Source of the DNA: Selaginella moellendorffii
Taxonomy: Eukaryota > Streptophyta > Lycopodiopsida > Selaginellales > Selaginellaceae
Reading direction: 5' to 3'
Length of the DNA: 64,000 nt
Assembly (NCBI RefSeq): GCF_000143415.4
Contig: NW_003314278.1
Coordinates: 1,842,744 to 1,906,743, forward strand
Part shown: in pieces, positions 45,864 to 58,720 of the stretch
Layout: each line of letters begins with the position of its first letter
Position numbering within the stretch: the first letter of the stretch is position 1
Translations under genes and position numbers: made by a program
The notes under the pieces: model-generated
The model's database searches: none
Seen by the model: only the letters and a program-made list of their open reading frames with translations
Told to the model about the DNA's origin: nothing

Positions 45864-46852
45864 TTGGGCAATGGCTCCACACTAAGCTTTTCCACCCCTA
45901 ATGTTTCTACCTTTGCCATGTTAATCCAGCAGTGTGTAGCGATTGAGAGCCTGAGCACAGGATTGCCACTCACGGATCCTCCACAGCCAACACAGTGGCA
46001 ACACATTCCTGGGCAATCTCCTCATCACAATGTATGCCTATTGTGGGAGCTTGGAGGAGGTGAGGGCAGTGTTTGATGGCCTTGACTTCCCCAATATCTT
46101 CTCCTGGAACGGAGTTGTGTCAGCATACACGCAGGAGCGGCAGCTGAATCGGGAGCTCTTTGATGGGATGCTGGATCGCGATGCCGTTTCCTGTAATCTC
46201 ATAGCCAAGGCGCATGCCCAGTCTAGGAATCTGGAATCGGCCGTGGCCAAGGAACGTCATCTCCTGGACTGCGATCGTCGCGGACTACTCCCAGTCCGGG
46301 CACATCACTGAGGCAGAGGCGATCTTCCAGAGAATGCTCCACGACACAATCGGAGGGAACGCCATGGTCACAGCATATGCTCATCACTGGCATTTGCGCG
46401 AAGCGTTCACTATCACTATCTTCGACACCGGTCAAGAACGATCTCTCATGGCATTTGATGCATTCACCGTGAACTCCAGCCCAGAGGACGCGCCACATTT
46501 CTTCGAATCTGTGCCTTGCCGGAACGTTGTGTCGTGGAACGCTTTATTCGCAGCAGTTGCCCAAAGAGGGCGCTTGGTGGAGGCCAGCAGGACTTTCGAG
46601 ATGATGCCACAGCTGGAGCTCGCGTCGTGGAACACCATTATCACTGCGTTTGCAACACCGGCTATCTCTCCAGCTGGCGAGAGCTCTTCGCAACGATGCC
46701 CGAGTTTGATATCATCTCCTGGAACACGCTCATCGCTGGCTATGCCGAGAATGGCTCGTACAAGACCGCCGTGGAGCTCTTCCGGGAGCTCAACCTCGAG
46801 GGACTCAAGCCTACTGAGAGCACTTTCGTGGGTCTACTGATAGGATGCAACT
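45864..46852 (+). pseudogene. PPR protein pseudogene, plus strand, truncated 3'
   Basis: The 5' part reads FAMLIQQCVAIESL, then in a second frame ITMYAYCGSLEEVRAVFDGL, NIFSWNGVVSAYTQ. PLS-type repeats follow: NVISWTAIVADYSQSGHI, NVVSWNALFAAVAQRGRL, ELASWNTIITAF, FDIISWNTLIAGYAENGSY, then ELNLEGLKPTESTFVGLLIGCN. At least four frameshifts separate these. The gene stops dead in the segment that precedes the E motif, where it meets the end of another PPR gene on the opposite strand (at about 46852). PPR proteins act on organelle transcripts. This copy is not functional. Confidence 0.88.
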
Positions 46853-48801
46853 GCGTCCGACCAACAGCTTTATAGATGTTGGCCAAGAGCATCCGAGCGC
46901 CGTCCTCGCTCGGATCCAGCTTGAGTGCATTCTCTGCCGCTCGCTCTCCACGCTGGACGTCGCGGTGAATCCCACAGCCACCGAGAAGAGCCCCCCAGCT
47001 CGCAGCATCCAGTTCAAACGGGATAGAACCCAGAAGCTCCTCGGCCTCTTCGAGCTGTCCGGACCGGCCGAGGATATCAACCACGCAGCTGTAGTGCTCG
47101 CGGACAGGATCCACGTCGAAGTCGAAGACCATCGATCGGAAGTAGCCGAGTCCCCGAGAAAACAATCCCGCGTGGCTGCATCTGCCGAGCACGCTCGTGA
47201 ACGTGACTGGAGTGATCCTTCGGCATTCATGGCGTAGAAAAACTCCATGGCGTCGGAGAAGCTCTCGGCCAGAGTGTAAGCCGTGAACATTGCGCTGGAG
47301 AAGACGACCTCGGAAGACACCGGTGGCATGGCGTCGAAAGTGTCTCATATACCCGTTCCGGGCATAGCCCGCGATCATGATCGTCCAGGAAACGCAGTCC
47401 TGCTGTGGCATGCTGGAGAAGAGCTTTCGAGCTTCGTCGACGTGCCCGTGCTGTCGCCACTGCGATGTTCCACGAGACGATATTCCTCTCCGGCATAGCG
47501 TCGAAAGTGTTCCGTAGTTCTTCGATGTAGCCATGCTGCGAGTAAGCCTCCAACATCGTGTTCCAGGCCAGGATGTCTTTCACCAACACTTCGTCGAACA
47601 CCGCCTCGGCCTCGTCGATTCTCCCGAGCTGCGAGTATTGGCCGTGGTGAGCACCAAGTTGTGGACTGGCTCCAAGTGATTGCTCTGAGCGTAGGCGGCG
47701 ACGAGAGACGTCCAGCAATGGCGTCCCGCTGCGGCATCTTGTCAAACATCTGTTTTGCTCGGTCCAGATCGCCGCTCTGAGCATACGAGGAGAGAAGAGC
47801 TGTGCACAAGACGATGTTCTGGACGGGCATCTCCTCGAAGATGAGCCGACCTCTCGGAGCTGGCCGTTTTGCGAGAAGGCCTGGATCATCGCTGTCTGGG
47901 AGATGATGTCCTGGTCGGGCATTCGGGCGAAGATGGCCTTGGCTTGCTCGAGATCCCCCGACTGGATGTGCACTATGAGCATTGAGGTGAGCGCGACGAG
48001 ATCGTGCTCCGGCATGTTGTGAAACACCGCACGAGCTTCTTCAAGCTACCCGTTCTGGGCATATGCAGCGAGCATGGAAGTCCATGGCAAGAGGTTGCTC
48101 TCTGGGATTTTGTTAAAGATCCCAACTGCTACATGGACGCGGGAGCTCTTGCCATAGGCTTGGATCATTGTAGTCTCAGTGATCGCATTCCTCTCAGGCA
48201 TCAAAGAGAAGAGCTTACCTGCGTCCTCCAAATGCCCGTTCCGACCAAGCGCCTGGATCATAGCAGTCCACGAGACGACGTCGTGCTGGGGCATGGAATC
48301 AAACAGAGGTTTCGCCTCATCCACGTTGCCGCCGCGAGAACTCGCCGTGATCATTGCGTTCCAGGCAGTGAGGGCATCCGGTGGAACGTTTCCCGGGCCT
48401 GATCCAAGCGGCCGTGGAGCGTAAGCCGGAGCAAGATGTTCCAGGAGTAGCCCCAGCTCCTGGATAGCATGGAAACCATACCTGGCATGGCGCACGCCCC
48501 AGCATTTGCCATACATCTCCACGCAGAAATTGGCGAGGAGCTTGTGGTGGCGGCATTCAGCGCTGGCCAAGATCCGAGCGTGGAGCCACCGCGCTTGCTC
48601 CAATTCCCTGCACGATGGAAGAAGCACCAAGAACTGGGAGGAAGGATCGCTCTCCCTCCTGGCATTTTCCATCAAGAGCCCTAGAACACTTTCCCGGTAT
48701 GTTTGAGGTCGTTTTTTTAGACTCCCCAACTCGGTATTTGTGGTGAATGATTTTATGCAGGAAAAGCCATTGGGGGGGGGGGGGGGCGGTAGACTCCCCA
48801 A
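46853..48801 (-). pseudogene. PPR protein pseudogene, minus strand, E-class
   Basis: The start MGSLPPPPPPNGFSC lies at 48801. The Pro run is coded by a C/G homopolymer, so its frame is uncertain. It continues LLPSCRELEQARWLHARIL, then repeats such as MPQHDVVSWTAMIQALGRNG, MPERNAITETTMIQAYG and MPEHDLVALTSMLIVHIQSG. A single TAG (about 48043) interrupts AAYAQNG-stop-LEEARAVF in frame. Three or more frameshifts follow between 47860 and 47230. The tail has YFRSMVFDFDVDPVREHYSC, VVDILGRSGQLEEAEELL and WGALLGGCGIHRDVQRG (E motif), and it breaks off at LLANIYKAVG where the plus-strand PPR begins. No DYW domain is present. It is more G+C-rich than its surroundings. Confidence 0.88.
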
Positions 48802-48823
48802 CTCGGTATCTGTGGTGAGTGAT
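48719..48823. repeat. 72-bp tandem duplication at the PPR 5' end
   Basis: AGACTCCCCAACTCGGTAT-TGTGGTGA occurs at 48719-48751 and 48791-48823, with a run of about 15 G between. The duplication changes where the PPR frame can begin. The related stretch at about 25440-25500 has only one unit. Confidence 0.9.
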
Positions 48824-49470
48824 GAATCCTCCTGGCTGGAAAGAACAATCTAATAAATAAATTTCAATAGAAGGCATTAAAAATGTCCTTGTATCTTAGG
48901 TACTGTATGAAAGTTTGTTGGTTGCTGTCTTTGACTGGAACAAGTGCAAATTAGTATAAAACGTCCATTGTGTAGTAGATGCCAAGTTGTGGAAAATGCA
49001 ATGCACTAAAAACTCTAATTTGTGTGAGAACAGAATATCCAAATAGGATAGCTCCAAATAAAGAAGTATCCCCACATAGATTTCCCCAGCCAAAATCATT
49101 GTTACTCTCACAAATGCCAATTTCTCATAAAAAAAAGAAAAATTTAGCAAAGAAAAAGGGAAAAGATACAAAAGATGTTGTGTCACTTGGTAGGATGTGG
49201 ATATATGTTATCACTAAAAAAATCAAGAAAAGAAACAAAATGAAACTCTAATACTTAAAATGCCTCAAGGGGAAAAAAATTTCATATAAAATCTCTCAAC
49301 TTTGTGCACGAAATTGGGTGTGGATAGATTTTTTGGAAAGCTTAGACTTAAACCAAGAGAATGAGACCAAAATCATGAGTTAAGATGCTCAAAATCTCAA
49401 AAACAATTTGACTCAAACATCAAATTCTAGACAAAAAGAAGGAGAACACAAGAAAATGCACTCCCTAACA
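48738..49470. repeat. Repeat R, copy 2
   Basis: This is the inverted counterpart of 24795-25505, about 24 kb away, and covers the PPR start and its upstream flank. The 90-codon frame at 48979-49251 (MPSCGKCNALKTL) has the same start as in copy 1. Confidence 0.8.
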
Positions 49471-49930
49471 CAAGAAACACTCACCTTTGGCATTAGCAAA
49501 AGGTAATAGCATGGCCATGATAATCTCCATAAGAATGGTGCCTAGAATTCCCCCAAGATCAAGCAAAAAACTTGCAAGTTTGAGATGTGAAATGCCGTAA
49601 GAGAAAAATTATTGTGTGTCATGGCCTAGAGAGAATTGGCTGCCAAGAAAGGACTCTTTGGAAATCTTGTCTTCATATCTACATGCCTAGAAGAAGAAAT
49701 TCCAAAATTGGTCCTAGAATTGCAATCTTAGAACATTAGAAATTTACTATGAAAACGGGAGAGTGTGATGGACAAAACTTCATGCATGCAGCTGAATCCT
49801 CCACAAAATAGGGGGCTATTTAGCTCATTAGAAAGAGGATGCCAAGGCGCACTGACTCAAAGAAAAAAAAACTAGAATTAATACCCTAATCACAAAAAAT
49901 TGCGAGAAAACTAAGTAAAAAGAGGGTAAT
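49471..49930. other. Flank of the L element, no gene
   Basis: A-rich sequence leads up to the insertion point of the L element (duplication gtaat at 49926-49930). I see nothing else. Confidence 0.6.
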
Positions 49931-51055
49931 TGTTGCAAATATGACTTTGGGTATCGAAAGTTATCTATCGGCTAATCCTTATGGACACTCTTTCCTTACT
50001 ACCATAATGGCAGGAAGTTGGTATTGCTAGACCCTTTATTAGTCCCTCTTGTTCAAGTGTTAGTAAACTGGGCTTAGCATCTGTACTTGGCCGGATGAGC
50101 ATAAGGAAGGAATTCCTAAATGTCTATTTAGCTGAGCATACTCAGCCTAGCTTGTTAGTTCTCTTTTCCTTTGTCTTTCACTGGCTTGACAAGAACCCTC
50201 GTGTATTGAGCTTGGTCCCTCAATATCGCTAGATGATAGCTTACCGTGTCTGCCAAACACCCTTGCTATCATGCCATTTGTGGTTAGTCTCATTTTGGTC
50301 CCAAATGCTATTTATAGAAAGTGTCCAGATTTGCTCATTTGGCATATCTACGGAATGTAGAGATTGTCCTGAACACGATGGTGTTCGTCCCATGTCCAAT
50401 TCACAATCTAGGGACATTCCATATTTTAGTAGGTTCGAACTTGTCCCAGAGACTAACTCCTGATACTAAGGGAGCTTGGGGGTGAAGCCCAAAGCGTGTG
50501 TTCCTCAGGGGGGGGGGGGGGGGTTCGAAATGTATAGTAGGGATAGTGGGTAGGTCGGGCATGGTTGACCAACTTGAGGCATAGTTTAGCTCCTGCTTGT
50601 GTGCTTGTCCTTGTTCTGCGTTCAGCTTGGGTCTAAGCCCAAGTTCCATACCATGCTAGCTGGTGGAGTACTCATATCTTTGTGTTAAGCCACCAGTATG
50701 CCGAAATAGCGCCAGACTCTGTTTGGCTTCGTTTTGTGTGCTGGTCCTGGCATTGGGATGCTGGTCGCTTCAGGATTATTCCAAGTTGCTCTGGGCTCCT
50801 GTCCCTTTGCTCCTTAGGCTATATGCTTGGGAGTCGTTCCGTGCTCTAGTGCCATTGCTCCTTGGCTCCATGCTTGGGAGTTTGGCACTGTTCCTTCGTT
50901 CAGTGGCCTAAGGCCCTGAACCTTGGGTTCCACACCACTGTCCTTTGGACACGTGGCATGTGACATGTGGCATATGGAGGGTTTAGGTTCTGCTTTCTAG
51001 TGTTATCCCATAGTAAATCACCATAGGATAAAGGGCAAAAACCACGTGCACTACA
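49931..51055 (+). repeat. Family-L 5' LTR, copy B
   Basis: It starts TGTTGCAAATATG (TGTCGC in the others) and ends GTGCACTACA. The core module (50478-50545) has a run of about 16 G, and the hairpin near the end is slightly mutated (CCCATAG/CACCATAGG). Confidence 0.95.
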
Positions 51056-51070
51056 TTTGGTATCAGAGAA
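51056..51070 (+). promoter_or_regulatory. Primer-binding site, initiator-Met tRNA type
   Basis: TGGTATCAGAG begins two bases after the LTR end (51058-51068) and matches the complement of the plant initiator tRNA 3' end exactly over these 11 bases. Confidence 0.9.
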
Positions 51071-54000
51071 TGAGTCTCAGCGAGTACTATACAATGAGAT
51101 TGGGCAACTAGTCTCATTGCATATGTAGAGATGAAAACGATGATCTGAGTGGGTACACATTTGGGTGCAATAACTTCGTAATCGTTTCTTGGGTATAGAT
51201 TTGGTTACCTTCTTGTTCCATATTATGTGAGCTTGCTCTTGGGCTTATAAGGTGGACTGAGTTGTTCCATTTGCACGAGTTTGCACTTGGGCTTGTGAGT
51301 GAGGCACATTAGCAACTCAAGGTTACACTTTGAGTTGGCAGGATTAATGTTAGCCTATCAGTGGTTCCATGAATTGTTCCATGTACCATGGGTGAAAGTA
51401 AACCTTCCCTGGGTTTGCTATGAGTGGCAAATAGGTTGGTCCGTAGCTGTTTAGCATGGCACTAATGGATCCTTCTTAGGCATGATTATAAGTGGATCAA
51501 TTAAGACTATAGGGATTAGTCTATTGGTTCAAGTAGTTATTGGCGTGCTCTCTCATAAACTTTTCTTGAATTTAACTGAAGGCAGTGCAAAAGCAAGTTT
51601 AAGGTTGGGTCAAAGATGAAACCAAAAAGAGAGTTATCAGGGACGAAGGATCAAACACGTAAATCATCTTCTCTTTTTGGAAAGATGATTTGCAACGAGG
51701 TGTGACTCATTGCTCGTGTTCACAATATGCAATCAAAAGTCTCTACCTTGATGCATATTAAAAATGATAGTCTTACAAGTGGTGAGTCATGAGATGGATA
51801 GTGGTGAAGTGCTATATCATTTTGTCTAGGCTTGCTATTGGAAGACTTAGGTTGCAATGCTTAATTCTTTTCCAGGGAACTTTGCTATTGCTCTTTGAGT
51901 AGCTTGGTGTTAGATTAGTTTTGAGTTTAGTTAGAAAGAGAGTGGCACAAGCTTGTCTGTGTTATGAATAAAAGTTAGTGGTGTTAGGTGTTGTAAATCT
52001 CTATCGATGGGGTGTGGCATTTATGTTGCATTTTGTCGAATCGAGTTGGCATTTGATACTCACATAAACCTTTGAAGTAATGACATAGGCTTTGCTCGTG
52101 GTGTTGCTTAATTGATGATCAAGACATTGTGATACTAATATCATATCCACGTGATAATGAGCAATGTATTTACGAAGTTGTTTGGTTAAACAATGATCAA
52201 CCCCAAAGTGGTTGATAGTGAAGCTAGTCTACTTGCACGAAGTGGCATTATAGTAGCTTTGACTGGATTCTCAATGATGGTCCATTATGCTAATCTTGAG
52301 TTGGTACCTTGTTTCCTTGAGTTTGCCCATTAAGGTGTTGGAAAAAGGTTATAACATTCACTTGCTATGGCTTGTTTGTTGATCTGTTAGCACTTGGAGT
52401 AGATTGTTAGATGGAGAAGGTGTGTAGTTGTGGCAATAACATTACTAGCACTTGTGTTAATGGAAGTGGTATTGTTATTTCAAGTGATGAGGAATTTTTC
52501 CTTAGAGCTTGATTCTCCATGTCATTTTTCTTGTTAGTGTTTTGGCTTCACATTAGATTTTGAGGGTGATTGAAGAAAGGTGTTAGTGCAATGTGAATAT
52601 CCGAAGATGTGGTCTTCGTGATCAAGCCTTGGATGTTCACTTTGCATTTTGCAAATGTCAATGTTGGATGTCGGAAGAATGGGCAAAGATGTTCGATACT
52701 TAAACATATTATGGGTCTTGAGAATTTATGTTGAGGTGAACTTATGTGAAGTTGTAAGTAGTAAGAAGTTGGTTGAGTCTTAAAAGTTTGTATTCCTGGA
52801 CTGAGAGTCATTCTTTCTCTATGATGAAAATTTTCCACAAATTTTTCTTAGACTTTTCCAATGGCTGATCTGTTAATCACTTTGCCTGAAAACCATTCCA
52901 TTTTTGTAAGCCAGTACAAACTAGTGCAAGGGTTGGAGTTGACTTCGGTTAGCTTAGACCTTGTATATAGTTTGTATGATGCGGCCCAAAAGGGATGCTA
53001 ACTTTTGGGGCTAAAGCAATTGAGTTGAATAGAGTCTGGAGTTAGTGTAGGAAAGTGGCTATTGCACTTTTTTAAGAAGGGTGACCCTTATGCCTTTCTT
53101 CTGTAGCGTTATGCTTGGTTGTAGATTGCACCTTGCATTTCATTAAACTCTATGAGAGTAGTGAGCTTTCACTAATCTTGACTTGGTCTTGGTGGCCTTG
53201 CGTCTTGGCTGAGGATAATGATGTCCAACTTAGTTGTTAAGGCTGAGATGTTGGTACACATACTATAGCTTTGTCTATGAGGAGGTTGTGTACTGATATG
53301 ATTCCATTTCATGGTCTTCACTTTAGTTTCGACTGAGTGTTGATCATGCATAGCTAGCCTCTTCAAGGCATGCTCAGAGTTATTAACTAAACGTGTCTAT
53401 GAGCTTATCGTGGTTGAGTTGGATTCGAGTGGTCATTTAGTTTATACTTATTCATGAACCTTTATCTTATGTTTGGGATATTACGTTTATGTTGGACAAA
53501 TATATAACTTAATGGCAAGAGTTTAATGTTTATGTCTTGTGAAGGCAAGTTAAAGAGTGATTGTTAGTTGCTTTGCGACTAGTGATTGCTTGTAGACTTT
53601 GCTAAGAACTGTTAACACTTACTTCACTCGATGATGATTTAATAGTGATGGATTTGCTTTACCAGATGGTGTTGTGAAGAATCTTGTTGTTAAACTTACA
53701 TGGGTTTTCCATGTTGGCATGTCGACTATACCTTTGTCAATATCATTTGATTGTGTTTAGTCTGTGGTGTTGGATTTCATTGAGTCTTGGATGTGGTGAA
53801 TCACTTCTTGAGGAAGTGTTATCTGTAACAACTGAGTTTTGCTGAAGGATTGGTCTCGGATATTGAATAAAGTATCTTCAACCTTGGTTAGCTTAGTTGC
53901 TAAGGGAGTTTTGAGTGGTGATTCACTCTTGCTTTCATCTAGCTTTGTTATAATGTTGATGGCATTGAAGTGATGCCTTGTTGTTAACATTGTTAATGTT

Positions 54001-55964
54001 GAGATTCAAGTGAAATGAGATGTGTCTCTTTAGGATTGATATTGAATTTCATTAGTTTTGATGAAAATAGTGTTGATGATTTGGCTATAGCTTTATGTTA
54101 TTGGAGCAACTACATTGGTGTTCAAACGAGATGAGTGGCAAGTTTGAGTTAGTGTGTTCTAAACGAGATTGTTTAGTAAAGATTGAGCTTTGAGTTTTTC
54201 CTTGAAAATTGATTTAGTTATGAACTATGCTAGCTTTACAAGAAAAAGAGTTAGTGATCGTTATTGGAATGTTTGAGTCCTTATTGGATTTGAATTAAAG
54301 ATATATTGATCATTGATAATTCCTCTTATGCTTGTTATGAAATGAGTTACGTCTTCCTATAAGATGGATTCATAAAAGATCATTTAATGATCACTTGTTG
54401 AGCATCACTTTGTTATGTTTAACTTTTGGATTGATGAAGTTATGCTCTTCATTAGCTTTGCATTATGAAGTTTAGCTTATGGATATGTTGAGGAGGATGT
54501 TGTGGGTTATACCATGATTTCTTCTTTAACATTGAAATTAGTTATGCAAGACTTGTGATCATTATTAGGGAAAACTTAGCTATAAACTTCTTCAAGCTTT
54601 TAGTTCCTTGAGTTTTCATGTTCATTGTTCCATTTGTTAGAAGTTGTTGGGGAAGGCATTTTGGCTTATTAGCTTCGATGTTGAAGTTGGTTTTGCATTT
54701 AACAATCATTGGTGATGATTAACTATCATTTAGGGTGGTTGATTATTCTTGTCAAAAGGTTTTTACTTGATTATTGTTGATCTAGAATTATTTGCCATTC
54801 CTCGGGATGGTGGATTCTTTCTTCGATAATGATTATGCATCTTTTTTTTTATAGGATGATTAATGTTATTTTGTGATAGTTAGTTGTTCACTTTGATGGC
54901 TAATGGCTTTTCGCAATACCATATGTTCTTTGTGGTTTGCTTTGGATTGGTCTCTTGGGTTTGAGACATCAGTAGGATGTTGCTAGCACTTGCTTAGACA
55001 ACTCTGGTTCCTTGCTATTGTTGGTCAGAATCTGTTCAAGATTGGCTAGTGCAATAGTTGGTATGAATGAGTGTTTGTTGGTCTTATTGCATTCATTTTA
55101 TTCTGCTGATTATTGCTCGAGTTTTTTTTGATAGATTTGGATGTTATTTCCTTTAGGTGATATATTCGTGAGTATTCTGCTTGCCAGTCAATGATACTTT
55201 ATGTTCTTTAAGTTATCTTTCGTAAGTTGTTTGGCATTCTGTCTACAATCTTTGATAGTTAAGTTTCATCATTGAGTTTCCTTGATGATATACTTGCTAT
55301 TGAATTTTGTTGGATGGTGATTTCTATGTTTTCTAAACATGATGATCTTGGTAGTTCCTATCTTATGATACTAGTTTATCGGATGATAACTTATTTGGAA
55401 TACCTTTGTGTTCTAAATTAAGATATATTCATTGATAATTAAGTCTCTAAGATATCATTATTTATGACATTGATATTATCTATCTATTAATCTTTAAGTT
55501 TGAGCCAGTATAGGGTAGCTATTATTGACTAGTCACATCACCTACCTCTTTGTCGATGTTCCTTATTCCGTTAAAAGGGCGTGACCGTGTAAACAACTCT
55601 AACTGCCTATTTGCAGTAGTCTATCTAAACCTTACCAACGGGTTTGGTTTCTTTGCTCAAAAGGGTTGGGGCCTCTGCCTTCTCTCTCTATATCCCTGTA
55701 GGTAGGGGCATATCACACTTTTGTAAGCTAGGTGACAACCAAAGTAGCAAGGGGGGCTAACTCCATTAGTCATTTCCTTGTCAGTGATGGCCGGAAGGTG
55801 TCTAAGCTAATAGCGCATCCACGTTAGACAAAGAGGTTGCCTCCTAACTCATTTAAGTTGGTGCATTTCTCACATAGTGTGAATACCATGACCTTTTTCT
55901 GGAGTTGTTTCCTTGGCAGTATTCTAGACTCGAGTATGCATTGACGAGGATGTCAATCTTTCTT

Positions 55965-55976
55965 AAGGGGGGAGAG
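55965..55976 (+). promoter_or_regulatory. Polypurine tract
   Basis: AAGGGGGGAGAG lies immediately before the 3' LTR (TGTCGCG). It is the plus-strand DNA priming site in LTR elements. Confidence 0.92.
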
Positions 55977-57075
55977 TGTCGCGAATATGACTTTGGGTAT
56001 CGAAAGTTATCTGTCGGCTAGTCCTTACGGACACTCTTTCCTTACTGCCACGATGTTAGTAAATTGGGCTTAGCATCTGTATTTGGCTAGATGAGCATAA
56101 GGAAGGAATCCTAAGTGTCTATTTAGCTGAGCATACTCGGCCCAGCTTGTTAGTTCTCTTTTCCTCTGTCTTGCACTGTCTTGACAAGAACCTTTGTGTA
56201 TTGAGATTAGTCTTTCAATATCATTGGATGATAGCTTACTGTGTTTGCCAAACACCCTTGCTATCATGCCCTTTGTGTTAATCTCATTCCAATCCCAAAT
56301 GCTATTTATGAAAAGTGTTTAGATTTGCTCATTTGGCATATCTACGGAATGTAGAGATTTGCTTGAACACAATGGTATTCGTCCCGTGTCCAAATTAGCA
56401 TTCTAGCGCCATTCCATATTTAATAAATTTCAAGCTTGTCCAACTCTTGATACTAAGGGAGGCTTGGGGTGAAAGCCCAAAGCATATATTCCTCAAGGGG
56501 AAGGGGGGGGAGGGGGGGGCCTGTGGGGGGTTCCAAATGTATAGTAGGGATAGTGGGTAGGTCAGGCATGGCTGACTAACTTGAGGCATAGTTTAGCTCA
56601 TGCTTGCGTGCCTGTCCTTGTTCTGCGTCCAATTTGGGTCTAAGCCCAAGTTCCATACCATGCTAGCTAGTGGAGTATTCATATCCTTGCGTTAGGCCAC
56701 CAGTATGCCGAAATAGCGCTAGACTTTGTTTGGCTCCGTTTTGTGTGCTAGTCCTGACATTGGGATGCTGGTCGCTTCAGGACTATTCCAAGTTGCTTCA
56801 GGCTCCTGTCCCTTTGCTCCTTGGGTTATATGCTCGGGAGTCGTTCTGTACTCTAGTGCCATTGCTCCTTGGCTCCATGCTTGGGAGTTTGGCACCATTC
56901 TTTCGTTCAGTGGCCAAGGCCCTAAACCTCAGGTTCCACACCATTGTCCTATAGACATGTGGTATGTGACACTTGGCATATGACACATGGCATATGGAGG
57001 GCTTAGGTTCCGCTTTGTGGTGTTATCCTATGTTAAGTCACCATAGGATAAGGGGTAAAAACCACGTGCGCTATA
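55977..57075 (+). repeat. Family-L 3' LTR, copy B
   Basis: It starts TGTCGCGAATATG and ends GCGCTATA (CA changed to TA). It lacks about 45 bases after ACTGCCACGATG that the 5' LTR has (GGCAGGAAGTTGG...). The G-rich tract at 56498-56530 is broken by A, C and T. Confidence 0.95.
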
Positions 57076-58720
57076 GTAATATAGAAAACTAATGCAAGAA
57101 TGAGAAAATCTTTAAGCTTGTGCTTTGGATTCATGCAAGTAGAGATCCTTAGCAATCCTAGGGTCTCTAAGAACACAAATCTAGTCACTAGAACTCGAGA
57201 TCTCTATTGATTTCCCAAGAAAAGTCTCCATTCTTTTAAAAAAACTAAGCTAGCTCGTCATACAAGGTTCACCAACTGTTGGGGCATCAAAGGAAATGGG
57301 AAGGAACCCTATTCTCAAGCCTCTTTTGGGCTTACATACAAGGATGAGAGAATATTCTAAGGACATGGAATGTTCTTTGTGCTCTCTTAAGTCAGAATCT
57401 AAGCGTGAATTGGGAAGAAAGCAATGATGAGCTAGTGCTGTGGTTTTATGATCCATAGGATTATTTTCAAATGTTGCGATTACTAAATTTGGAAGAATTC
57501 CCATATGCAAAATCAATAATGTTAAGTCTTGCTGAAGAATGACAGAGGCTAACAAAGGACCAATGGCCACTTAAAAAGTGATAAAGGTGAGGAATTGAGT
57601 AACTTATATTCCCCCAAATGCTACTATGAATCTAAGGGATGAACTGAGTAAACTGATACATATAGGAATAATTCAAGAGTATGTGAATGCGTTTATAGCT
57701 AAGAGGATTCTTATCACGGATATGGGCAACATAGATGCATTCCATGCTTTCATATTAGACTTGTAGACTTGGACTCAGGGTGAGGTGATGCATTGAAACT
57801 ACAAAAAAATATTAGATGTGGTGATCAAAGTGCATTTTAATGACAATTTGCAAAAAAAAGTACTCAATTGGGTCAAGGTTCACATTTAATAAGGGATCCA
57901 AAACCAAGGAAATTTAAAAAGAGTTTCTTTAAGAATGAATCCTCATAGTTTTAGAACGGTAAATCCAATGGCTAATAAATAAGCACGTGGGGGAGTCAGG
58001 TCAAGAGAGGTAAACTTATCGATAAGAAGGTCAAATCTACGAGTAGTGTGGGAATAACATATATTTTAATTGCAATGAGGCTAGAAACTTCTTGAGAGAA
58101 TATTCATAGCCAAAGAGGGCCAAGATGAATATAACTATTAAGCCGGATGAAGTTCAAATAAAAGTATATGATCCCATCCCTAGTTCAAAGTTACTCATTA
58201 CATAAACAACTTTGATAAAGAGTCACTCACAACATCTACTAGCTCTCCGAGGAAAGCTCGGAAGTAACTCTATTAAGATGTTTATAGACATAGATGTTTT
58301 GGAAAATTTTGTGGTTGTAGACATAATTTAGCAAGCCAAATTAATATTGCAGTGGTTTGGAGAACTGAGGATCATTGAGTTTATTCAAGGTAGCCAAAGC
58401 ACACATGAGGCACTTTAACAAGCAAAAGTAAAAGTAGGGATATGGAAAGTGGACATAGATGTTACTGTTTTGGATATAACAGAATTTAATGTAATCTTTG
58501 GGAATCTATAGATGGATAGCTAACATCTTGCTACTCGTGCAGTGAATAACTGAATCCAAGTAGGTTTAAGTAAAAACTGGTATATTAAACTTAAACCTTG
58601 GCAAAAGAACTTAATTGAGGCTAAGGTAAAGGTGGTCAAATAGATAAGGTAAGTTGACAAATTAGAAAAGGAAAATTTATAACTTATACACATCTAAAAC
58701 TAAGAGCTTGCCTTTGAATG
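57076..58720 (+). pseudogene. Decayed Ty3/gypsy element, second copy of the 6.2-8.5 kb family
   Basis: At 57573-57775 broken frames (YIPPNATMNLRDEL, then IQEYVNAFIAKRI) match the gag-like frame at 6507-6707. The block GCACTTTAACAAGCAAAAGT-AAAGTAGGGATATGGAAAG (58415-58460) matches 6757-6805, and 58540-58680 matches 8390-8520. No frame is open for more than about 60 codons on the sense strand. As at 6239, this element lies just downstream of an L element; the insertion site of copy B has its own gtaat duplication, so the two are separate insertions. Confidence 0.7.

Larger units (their letters stand above)
49931..57075 (+). mobile_element. Complete family-L LTR retrotransposon (LARD-like)
   Basis: The 7,145-bp element has two LTRs (49931-51055, 1,125 bp; 55977-57075, 1,099 bp), a primer-binding site, a polypurine tract and the 5-bp duplication gtaat (49926-49930 and 57076-57080). 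The LTRs differ by many substitutions and indels, so the insertion is not recent. The 4.9-kb interior has no substantial frame and no gag or pol motif that I can defend. The one possible coding relic is IDEDVNLS-stop just before the purine tract, where gypsy pol genes often end. Copies A and C share this interior, so the sequence is a conserved part of the family. Confidence 0.95.

Noticed and set aside
46845-47237. A 130-codon plus-strand frame
   Set aside because: It is antisense to the E-motif part of the minus-strand PPR pseudogene, in G+C-rich sequence, with no motif of its own.
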